Source of the DNA: BS750m-G62 sp964577175
GTDB taxonomy: Bacteria; Planctomycetota; Phycisphaerae; FEN-1346
Direction: 5' to 3'
NCBI GenBank assembly: GCA_964577175.1
Contig: CAZNYC010000114.1
Span: 1 to 13,143 of the forward strand
Length of the DNA stretch: 13,143 bases
Made by a program: the position numbers and the translations under genes. Positions 6,960 to 13,143 of this stretch are shown one piece after another; position 1 is the first letter of the stretch; each line of letters opens with the position of its first letter. The notes under the pieces were generated by a model. That model had not been told where the DNA came from and made no database searches. It saw only the letters and a list, made by a program, of their open reading frames with translations.

Positions 6960-9900
6960 TTGAACCAGAAAGACCTCATCCCCGACCTGCATACCGTTGC
7001 CAACGGCGACGTGCCGCGCAACCATCCCCGCCTGATCCTCCCGCGCCTGCTTCAGAACGCGACCACCTCCCATCGGCTGCCGGAAGAGAAGGAGCACGTT
7101 GCCCACCAGGTCGTTCTGAAGTGGGCGGAGATGGAATCGCGCGGCCGGCTGGCGGGGCGCAGCGAGACGGAACTTGAGGGGGAGTTTCTCACGGAGATCT
7201 TCGGCCAGGTCTTGGGTTACACGCTTTTCTCCGAGGACCGTGACTATTGGGAGTTGCGGCCGCAGTTTTCCGTGAATGGAGGCGTGGCGGATGCGGCCAT
7301 CGGCCGCTTTCGCGAGGGCGGCGAGCAGACGCTGCGGGCGCTCATCGAGTTGAAAGGCCCGACGGCCAACATCGACCGCGACCGCTTTGGTGGCCGCACG
7401 CCCGTCCAGCAGTGCTGGGATTACTTGAACGCGCGGCCGGAGTGCCCTTGGGGCATCGTTTGCAACTACGTGGGCTTCCGGTTGTACCATCGGAGCAAGG
7501 GCTGGAAGAAGTACGAGCATTACACCCTCCAGGACCTGCGCGACATAACCGCCTTCCGCGAGTTCCGCATCCTCTTCGGCCGCGACGGCCTGGTGCCGCT
7601 GACCGCCGCGCAGCGCCCTCTACTGGACCGCCTTCTTGAGCAGACCGGCCAGAAGCAGCGCGAGGTCGGCGAGGAACTGTACAAGTACTACCACGAGCAG
7701 CGTGTGGACCTGATTGCTCACCTGCAAGGGCCGCCGCACGGCAAGTCCCTCGATGAGGCCGTCCGTATCGTCCAGAAACTCGTGGACCGCGTTATCTTCG
7801 TGGCCTTCTGCGAGGACCGGCAACTGCTGCCCCCCGACTCGCTGGAGCGCGCCTACACCGTTGTTCCGGCGTTCACGAAGGTGACTAATCCGCGATGGCA
7901 GAACTACCTCGACCTGTTCCGCAGCGTGGACGAGGGCAACGAGAAGTCCCGTATCCCTCCCTTCGACGGCGGCCTGTTCGCCAGGGATGACGAAGTCGAT
8001 GAACTCGACCTTGGCGACGACCGCGTCGCCTTCTTCCGCACTATCGGCCAGTATGACTTCCGCGACGAGGTTAACGTGGACGTGCTCGGCCACCTGTTCG
8101 AGCACTCCATCAACGACATCGAGCGCATCAAGACGCGCGGCCTTTTCGGCGAGGCGGCGGCCGAAGGGCAGGGCCCCCGGATGGCCAGGTCCGCCGAGCG
8201 CAAGCGCGGCGGCATCTACTACACCCCGCCCGAGTTCACCGACCGCATCGTCACGGATACCGTCCGCGCGGTCATCGACGCCCGCCTCGACGCCGTTGCC
8301 CAGCGCCACGGCGTGGATACGAAGGTCGCCGAGACCGCCGAGCCCGACCCCGATCTTGCCCCCTTCTGGTCCGACTGTTTCGACGCCCTGCGGCGCGTCA
8401 AGGTGTGCGACCCGGCCTGCGGCAGCGGGGCGTTCCTCATCCGTGCCTACGACGAGTTCCTCGATGCCTACAAGTACGTGCTCCGCAACTGGGGGTATCA
8501 CGAGCCCGACCGGGCCGGCGCGCTTGAAGGCGAAGTCCCGGACATTATCCTTCACGACAACCTTTACGGCGTGGACCTGTCGCGCGAAGCGGTCGAGATC
8601 ACCCAACTCGCCCTCTGGATTCGCTCGGCCCGCCCCGAGAAGACCCTGGCGGACCTCTCCCGCAACATCGTCTGCGGCAACAGCCTGGTGGATGATCCTG
8701 ATATCGACCGGCGGGCCATGGACTGGCGCATGACGTTCCCGGAGGTCTTCGAGCGCGACGAGGCCGGCTTCGACGGCGTCATCGGCAACCCCCCGTGGGA
8801 ACGGATGAAGTTGCAGGAACGCGAGTTCTTCGACGCCTCGGCCCCGGAGATCGCCTCCGCCGTCAGCGCCGCCACCCGCCGCAAACGCATCGCCGAACTC
8901 CAGGAGACGAACCCCGAACTGCACGCACGGTACGCCGCCGCCAAGGAAGCCGCCGAGGGGGCCCTCGCCCACGTCCGGGCCTCGGCCCGCTTCCCCCTGA
9001 CCGCCAAGGGCGACATCAACACCTACGCCCTCTTCGCCGAACTCGCCCGCACCCTCGTCTCGCCCCGCGGCCGCGTGGGGCTGCTCGTTCCTTCCGGCAT
9101 CGCCACGGACAAGACGACGCGGGGCTTCTTCGCCGAACTCGTCAAGGGCAAGCACCTGGCGGCCCTGTATGACTTCGAGAACAAGGCGCCCATCTTCCCG
9201 GACGTTCACCGCTCCTACAAGTTCTGCGTGTTTCTGTTCGGCGGGTCCGAGGTCACGTTCCCCGCGACGGACTTCGTCTTCTTCGCCCACACGATGGACG
9301 ACCTGGCGGACAAGGGCCGCCACATTCCCCTGACGGCCCGCGACATTCGCCTGCTGAATCCCAACACGCGCACGTGCCCGATTTTCCGCTCCCGCCGCGA
9401 CGCCGACCTCACCAGGGCCGTCTACCGCCGCGTGCCCGTCCTGGTGGACCGCTCGCGCGAAGAGGGCGGCAACCCGTGGGGCGTCCGTTTTCTCACGATG
9501 TTCCACCAGACGAACGACGCCGAGTTGTTCCGCACGGCCGAGCAACTGGAGGCGGACGGCTTCAAGCCGCGCGGCCGCCTGTGGAAGAAGGGCAAGCAGA
9601 CCTTCCTGCCGCTCTATGAGGCGAAGATGGTCCAGGCGTTCGACCACCGGGCCGCAAGTGTCGTGGTGGACCCCGACAACTGGATGCGCCAGGGCCAGAC
9701 CCGGCCGACGACCGGTGTCGAGCACCAGAACCCGGAGTTCGTTGCCGAGCCGCGTTTCTGGGTGGATGAGACGCACGTTGATGAGGTGCTTGGCCCGAAA
9801 TCACAACCCGCTTACCTGTGTTTCAAAGATGTGACCAGCGCGACGAATCAGCGCACCATGATTGCGGCGTTCATTCCGAAGTCGCCCGTCATGAACTCGG

Positions 9901-10409
9901 CCCCTTTACTCCTGGTTGAGGAATTGATGGATGTACGAAATGCCTGTTGCCTGCTGGCAAACCTGAACGCTTTTGCGTACGACTTTGTGGCGAGGCAGAA
10001 GGTCGGCGGCGTGCATCTGAACTTCTTCATCGTCGAGCAGTTGCCCACGCTCGCGCCCGACGCCTACGATGCCCGGTGCCCGTGGGACCAGCGCCGGACG
10101 CTGCGGACCTGGATTTCCGACCGCGTCCTGAAACTTACATGCACGGCCAACGACATGAAGCCCCTCGCGCGGGCCGCCGGCCTGAAGCCCCTGGTGCACA
10201 AGTGGCGCGACGAGGAGCGGGAGACGCTGCGCGCCGAACTCGATGCCGCCTACTTCCTCCTGTATGGCATCGAACGCGAGGACGCGGAGTACATCCTGTC
10301 CACGTTCCAGGGCGCCGGCGACGGGTCGGAAGGCCTCCTCGACGGCATGAGCGTGGCCCGGCGCGTCCTCGCCCAGTACGACCGCCTGCGCGAGCGGGCG
10401 GCGCGATGA
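6960..10409 (+). CDS. Type IIG restriction-modification enzyme (nuclease fused to N6-adenine methyltransferase, Eco57I-like)
   Basis: 1149 residues from a TTG start at 6960, chosen because AAGGGG (6947-6952) lies 7 nt upstream; a GTG at 6867 would add 31 Arg/Gly/Pro-rich residues overlapping GH127. The N-terminal PD-(D/E)xK nuclease shows D111 in GVADAAIG and E130-L-K132 in IELKGP. The methyltransferase shows YYTPPEF (420-426), the SAM-binding DPACGSG (484-490) and the catalytic NPPW (610-613), typical of N6-adenine methylases. The C-terminal third (about 830-1090, ending in the VGGVHLNFFIVEQLP stretch) is the likely target-recognition region. Such single-chain enzymes cut near an asymmetric site and methylate it in the cytoplasm. 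It starts 77 bases after GH127 and ends 38 bases before the next hydrolase, so it may be read through with them. BREX PglX has a similar methylase, but I recall no such N-terminal nuclease motif there. The start is the least certain part. Confidence 0.87.
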   Translation: MNQKDLIPDLHTVANGDVPRNHPRLILPRLLQNATTSHRLPEEKEHVAHQVVLKWAEMESRGRLAGRSETELEGEFLTEIFGQVLGYTLFSEDRDYWELRPQFSVNGGVADAAIGRFREGGEQTLRALIELKGPTANIDRDRFGGRTPVQQCWDYLNARPECPWGIVCNYVGFRLYHRSKGWKKYEHYTLQDLRDITAFREFRILFGRDGLVPLTAAQRPLLDRLLEQTGQKQREVGEELYKYYHEQRVDLIAHLQGPPHGKSLDEAVRIVQKLVDRVIFVAFCEDRQLLPPDSLERAYTVVPAFTKVTNPRWQNYLDLFRSVDEGNEKSRIPPFDGGLFARDDEVDELDLGDDRVAFFRTIGQYDFRDEVNVDVLGHLFEHSINDIERIKTRGLFGEAAAEGQGPRMARSAERKRGGIYYTPPEFTDRIVTDTVRAVIDARLDAVAQRHGVDTKVAETAEPDPDLAPFWSDCFDALRRVKVCDPACGSGAFLIRAYDEFLDAYKYVLRNWGYHEPDRAGALEGEVPDIILHDNLYGVDLSREAVEITQLALWIRSARPEKTLADLSRNIVCGNSLVDDPDIDRRAMDWRMTFPEVFERDEAGFDGVIGNPPWERMKLQEREFFDASAPEIASAVSAATRRKRIAELQETNPELHARYAAAKEAAEGALAHVRASARFPLTAKGDINTYALFAELARTLVSPRGRVGLLVPSGIATDKTTRGFFAELVKGKHLAALYDFENKAPIFPDVHRSYKFCVFLFGGSEVTFPATDFVFFAHTMDDLADKGRHIPLTARDIRLLNPNTRTCPIFRSRRDADLTRAVYRRVPVLVDRSREEGGNPWGVRFLTMFHQTNDAELFRTAEQLEADGFKPRGRLWKKGKQTFLPLYEAKMVQAFDHRAASVVVDPDNWMRQGQTRPTTGVEHQNPEFVAEPRFWVDETHVDEVLGPKSQPAYLCFKDVTSATNQRTMIAAFIPKSPVMNSAPLLLVEELMDVRNACCLLANLNAFAYDFVARQKVGGVHLNFFIVEQLPTLAPDAYDARCPWDQRRTLRTWISDRVLKLTCTANDMKPLARAAGLKPLVHKWRDEERETLRAELDAAYFLLYGIEREDAEYILSTFQGAGDGSEGLLDGMSVARRVLAQYDRLRERAAR

Positions 10410-10447
10410 CAATCGGCACGACTCCACCAGATATACAAGGAGTTCAT

Positions 10448-12802
10448 ATGTCACGCTTAGGCGGCCTCATTCTCGTCCTGGCATGGGCGGCACCCGCCCT
10501 CGCCGCCGAGGACGCAATTACCGTTCGCCTCACCGACGACGTCCTGGTCGCGGACACCGTCCCGTTCGGCATCAACCTGGGCGGCGACGCGTACTATAGC
10601 GGGGCGGCGCTCACGAAACGCCGGGCCGCCGAGACCTTCGAGGGCACCACCTACCGCCAGTGCCACTTCGGCCCCGTCAACGACGCCCGCGGCGCCACCA
10701 CCTGGTTCCGCCTGAACGACGACTGGCGCCGGATGATGGCCGAGGGCGGGCGGTACACCATCCTCTCGGGCCCCGCCCGCTGGACCACCGGCCGCATCAA
10801 GGCCATCTCCACCCGCAAGGCCCGGCACAAGGGCAAGATGGAAGAGTTCATGTACTTCCAGTACGACCGCGAGGTCACGCCCGACGAGCCGAACATGGGC
10901 CTCATGATCGAGTGCGTCCGACTCCGCGACGGCCAGATGCACACCCTCGACGGGTACTGGTGCTCGAAGCACAACCGCATCGCCGTCGGCGACGTCCGTC
11001 CCGGCGCGTTCGGCCACGCCGCCCTGAACCTTCGCGGCAGCGAGGCGAAGGCCCATTACCGGTTCGGCACGCATTACCAGCGGTACGGCGAGACGAACGG
11101 CACGTGGCACGTGCGGTTCTGGGCCAAGGCGAAAAGCGGTGAGCCGCGCCTTGCCGTCTCGCCGGACCCGCGCGACTACGGCGAATCGACGGCCCTCCAA
11201 CCCGCCGCCGAATGGAAGCAGTACGAGAAGGTCCTGCCCGTCACGAACGTGCCCGAACCGACGAACCCGAAGGACAACCCGCACCTGCGGTTCGTCTTCG
11301 AGGCCGAGGGCGGCGACGTCCTCCTCGACGACGTCGAGATCTGGATGACGGGCGATGCGAACCCCACCGCCTTCCGCGACGACTGCGTCCGCATGCTCGA
11401 AACGTATCGCCCCGGCTGCATCCGCAACCTCCAGATGGGCGGGTCGACGCTCGGGAACACCCTCGCCCCGCCGCTCGCCCGTCACGCCTTCAGCAGCCGG
11501 CGGTCCACGAAGGTCGGCCCATACGAGCGGCACTCCCGCCACCCGTACAGCCTCCACGAGATGTACGTCCTGTGCGAGCACGTCGGGGCCGACCCGTGGT
11601 ACACGCTGCCCGGTACGCTGTCGAAGGAGGAGATGGTCCGGTTCATGGAGTACCTCGGCGCGCCGCCGGACGTGGGCTACGGCAAGCGGCGGGCCGAACT
11701 CGGGCACCCCAAGCCGTGGACCGACGTGTTCGACCGCATCCACGTCGAGTTCGGCAACGAGGCGTGGAACAACGCCGGGCCGTACCAGTGCGGCGGGTTC
11801 AACGGGCGGGATTACTGGCACGACCTCATCGCCGCCGGCAAGGCGTCGCCGCATTACAGGGCGAACGTCCTCTTCCACGCCGCCGGCCAGGCTGCCAACT
11901 CGTGGCTCAACGGCCAGATCATGCCGCGCGTTCCGAACGCCGACCGTTTCGGCGTGGCCCCGTACATCATCCAGCGCATCGAGAAGGAGGACATGGAGGT
12001 CCTGGACACCGGCGCGAAACTCTTCCGCTGGGCCTTCGCGTGGCCGATCTTCCGGTCGCTTGAAGAGGAAGGGGCGATGTACAAGAATTATGAACTTGCC
12101 CGCAAGCACGGCCTCGAACTTTCCATCTACGAGGTCAACCACCATATCACGCACGGCAGCGGGCCCCTGGAGCCGCGGAACCGCATCGTCACGAGCCTCG
12201 GCGGCGGGCTGAACGTGGCCGGCAACATGCTCCTCATGCTCAAGGAGCACCATCTGCGGACGCAGGCCCTCTTCTCGCTCGTCCAGCACAGTTACAACGC
12301 CCGCGGCATCGGACCGGTCCGCCTGTGGGGCACGGCCCTGAACATGCGCGAGGGGCACGAGCGCTACCGGCCGACCTTCCTCGCGTGCGCGCTGGCGAAC
12401 CGTGTCATCGGGGGCGACCTCGTCCGGACCGAGCATTCCGACGGCCAGCCGACGTTCACCGGCCGGGGCACGTTCCGCCATCGCGGCAAGGTGGAGGACT
12501 ACGGGCCGCTGCCGGTCCTCTGGAGTTATGCGTTCCGCGACGGCGACCGTCGCGGCCTTATCCTGCTGAACATCGACGTGGCCGAGGCGCACCCCGTGGC
12601 CGTCGCCTTCGACGGCAAGGTGAAGGGCGGCACGGCCCGGCGGTGGCGTCTGACGGCGGACACGATTACTGCGAGTAACGAGTTCGAGCAGCCCGAGCCG
12701 CAGGTTGAATTGACGGAGGACACGGTCGCGGACTTCGCCCCCGGCCGGCGCCTGCGCCTGCCGCCCCATTCAGCCACGGCCCTGGAGTGGCGGGTGGAGT
12801 AG
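10448..12802 (+). CDS. Secreted GH51-like (clan GH-A) alpha-L-arabinofuranosidase candidate
   Basis: 784 residues. The ATG at 10448 follows AAGGAG (10437-10442) by 5 nt. A signal peptide (cleavage near ALA-AED, residue 20) predicts export. A predicted CBM4/9-like beta-sandwich (about 188-305, ending VLLDDVEIWMTGD) is inserted before the main barrel. The barrel has PGCIRNLQMGGS (compare the R-x-PGG region of GH51), a GNEAWN motif with acid/base Glu438, and nucleophile candidate Glu562 in LSIYEVN. The 124-residue separation matches GH51 enzymes (about 120). The C-terminal sandwich has ASNEFEQPEPQV and ends PPHSATALEWRVE, resembling the arabinofuranosidase C-terminal domain. I therefore infer a retaining alpha-L-arabinofuranosidase, but overall identity to classical GH51 appears low, and GH39- or GH79-type clan GH-A enzymes are alternatives. 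The clan is fairly firm; the substrate is not. Confidence 0.7.
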   Translation: MSRLGGLILVLAWAAPALAAEDAITVRLTDDVLVADTVPFGINLGGDAYYSGAALTKRRAAETFEGTTYRQCHFGPVNDARGATTWFRLNDDWRRMMAEGGRYTILSGPARWTTGRIKAISTRKARHKGKMEEFMYFQYDREVTPDEPNMGLMIECVRLRDGQMHTLDGYWCSKHNRIAVGDVRPGAFGHAALNLRGSEAKAHYRFGTHYQRYGETNGTWHVRFWAKAKSGEPRLAVSPDPRDYGESTALQPAAEWKQYEKVLPVTNVPEPTNPKDNPHLRFVFEAEGGDVLLDDVEIWMTGDANPTAFRDDCVRMLETYRPGCIRNLQMGGSTLGNTLAPPLARHAFSSRRSTKVGPYERHSRHPYSLHEMYVLCEHVGADPWYTLPGTLSKEEMVRFMEYLGAPPDVGYGKRRAELGHPKPWTDVFDRIHVEFGNEAWNNAGPYQCGGFNGRDYWHDLIAAGKASPHYRANVLFHAAGQAANSWLNGQIMPRVPNADRFGVAPYIIQRIEKEDMEVLDTGAKLFRWAFAWPIFRSLEEEGAMYKNYELARKHGLELSIYEVNHHITHGSGPLEPRNRIVTSLGGGLNVAGNMLLMLKEHHLRTQALFSLVQHSYNARGIGPVRLWGTALNMREGHERYRPTFLACALANRVIGGDLVRTEHSDGQPTFTGRGTFRHRGKVEDYGPLPVLWSYAFRDGDRRGLILLNIDVAEAHPVAVAFDGKVKGGTARRWRLTADTITASNEFEQPEPQVELTEDTVADFAPGRRLRLPPHSATALEWRVE

Positions 12803-12808
12803 GGGGTG

Positions 12809-12844
12809 GCCGCGCACGGCTGGACGAGGTCGGCCGTGCGCGGC
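12809..12844 (+). terminator. Strong GC hairpin after the last hydrolase gene (possible terminator)
   Basis: A perfect 12-bp stem (gccgcgcacggc at 12809-12820, complement at 12833-12844) closes a 12-nt loop and starts 6 bases after the stop codon. No T-run follows, so a classical intrinsic terminator is not supported. A tract-less terminator or an mRNA 3'-end protector is possible. A GGCAC and GCC sequence right after the stem resembles the tail of the hairpin family, so it may simply be another repeat. Confidence 0.35.
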
Positions 12845-12845
12845 A

Positions 12846-12878
12846 CGCCAGGTGCCACCGATTGCTTGCCAATCGGTG
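12846..12878 (-). repeat. Hairpin-family copy, minus orientation (stem caccgattg)
   Basis: The perfect 9-bp stem caccgattg/caatcggtg (12856-12864, 12870-12878) surrounds CTTGC, which is GCAAG on the minus strand. Read on that strand it is followed by GGCACCTGGCG (12856-12846), identical to the tail at 51-61, although the stem sequence is wholly different. Confidence 0.75.
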
Positions 12879-12897
12879 CGCCGCGAGCACGGGGGTT

Positions 12898-12943
12898 GTC
12901 ATTCCGAGCGAGTCTCGGCGCGCCGGGACTCGCTCGGGATGAC
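12898..12943. repeat. 46-nt palindrome with GTCAT...ATGAC ends
   Basis: All 23 positions of one arm pair with the other: 21 Watson-Crick pairs plus two T-G pairs (12903/12938 and 12915/12926). The centre is ggcgcgcc. Its ends match the 166-nt element at 4314-4479, so it is probably a short or collapsed member of that family. On plus-strand RNA the fold is uninterrupted through G-U pairs; on the minus strand the two positions become C-A mismatches. Confidence 0.85.
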
Positions 12944-12951
12944 ATCTGAAA

Positions 12952-12962
12952 GGCACATGGCG
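12952..12962 (+). repeat. Isolated tail motif GGCACATGGCG
   Basis: Identical over 11 nt to the tail at 1760-1770 but without its own hairpin upstream. Five bases downstream begins the minus-strand tail of the next hairpin copy, so two tails face each other. Confidence 0.6.
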
Positions 12963-12967
12963 CCTCC

Positions 12968-12999
12968 GGCGTGTGGCCCCGTTGGCTTGCCCAACGGGG
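12968..12999 (-). repeat. Hairpin-family copy, minus orientation (stem ccccgttgg)
   Basis: The perfect 9-bp stem ccccgttgg/ccaacgggg (12977-12985, 12991-12999) surrounds CTTGC. Read on the minus strand it is followed by GGCCACACGCC (12978-12968), a variant of the family tail. It shares loop and length but not stem sequence with the copy at 12846-12878. Confidence 0.75.
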
Positions 13000-13011
13000 T
13001 TGATCGGCCCT

Positions 13012-13143
13012 CCCGGCCGGACAAGGCCGGCCGGGGCACACGCCCATGAGAGTTCTCCCGGCCGGACAAGACCGGCCGGGCCACACACCGCGCGGCGCAC
13101 GGTCGGGCAAGGCCGGCCGTGGCACACGCCCATGAGAGTTCTC
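13012..13143 (+). repeat. Three successive hairpin-family units
   Basis: Unit 1 is 13012-13035 (stem cccggccgg, loop acaagg). Unit 2 is 13057-13080 (same stem, loop acaaga). Unit 3 is 13098-13121 (stem cacggtcgg with one T-G pair, loop gcaagg). Each has a 9-bp stem and 6-nt loop and is followed by a tail. Tails 1 and 3 are part of an exact 23-nt direct repeat (13035-13057 and 13121-13143) that begins GGCACACGCC and ends gagagttctc; tail 2 is the variant CCACACACCGC. The array runs off the window edge, so more units may follow. Confidence 0.8.

Larger units (their letters stand above)
12803..13143. other. Hairpin-rich intergenic tail
   Basis: No gene. Within 341 bases there are a 12-bp hairpin just after the stop, two hairpins with loop CTTGC, a 46-nt palindrome and three tandem-like hairpin units, the last reaching the window edge. 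Open frames on the minus strand here are rich in Pro, Arg and Gly and follow the repeats, so I reject them as genes. Confidence 0.75.

Noticed and set aside
7620..9776. Long minus-strand open frame inside the restriction-modification gene
   Set aside because: Artefact of G+C-rich third positions; the plus frame carries DPACGSG and NPPW.
6960..10409. BREX PglX methylase
   Set aside because: A PD-(D/E)xK nuclease motif is present at the N-terminus and no other BREX gene is nearby, so Type IIG is the simpler call.
10457..12769. Long minus-strand open frame antisense to the GH51-like gene
   Set aside because: No domain, biased composition, no convincing ribosome binding site.
12846..13143. CRISPR array
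   Set aside because: Repeats are GC hairpins of uneven spacing on both strands, spacing is not regular at 30-40 nt, and no Cas gene is present.

Overview
The window is G+C-rich, with long coding genes, secreted glycoside hydrolases, dispersed palindromic repeats between genes and a standalone restriction-modification gene. This fits a polysaccharide-degrading environmental bacterium. Planctomycetota, Phycisphaerae-like, is my best guess. It rests on protein style and repeat style only, with no marker gene, so it is moderate to weak.

Layout. Positions 1-96 are non-coding and hold a small hairpin repeat. An Nramp-related membrane transporter lies on the minus strand (97-1461). A divergent intergenic region (1462-1882) holds short tandem repeats, a second copy of the edge repeat and, just before the next start codon, a 10-bp inverted repeat that would pair with the Shine-Dalgarno sequence. 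Four plus-strand genes follow: a lipoprotein glycoside hydrolase of family 2 (1883-4147); a secreted family 127 beta-L-arabinofuranosidase with a C-terminal discoidin-like module (4510-6882); a fused nuclease-methyltransferase of the Type IIG class (6960-10409); and a secreted, divergent GH51-like arabinofuranosidase candidate (10448-12802). The last 341 bases are non-coding and packed with hairpins.

Function. The three hydrolases carry export signals and make sense together as an extracytoplasmic set that strips arabinofuranose (GH127 for beta, the GH51-like protein for alpha) and then a beta-linked sugar such as galactose (GH2). A plausible substrate is an arabinogalactan, extensin-like or other arabinose-decorated plant or algal glycan. 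The substrate is inference. The restriction-modification gene lies between two of these hydrolases on the same strand with short gaps and has no obvious link to sugar use; it looks like a later insertion.

The most unusual structure is a family of about seven hairpins. Each has a stem of about 9 bp and a constant CAAG core in the loop, followed by a constant tail close to GGCAC(A/C)(C/T)G(G/C)C. The stem sequence differs between copies, but both arms change together. A second family has GTCAT...ATGAC ends. No CRISPR array, tRNA, rRNA, transposase or integrase is visible.
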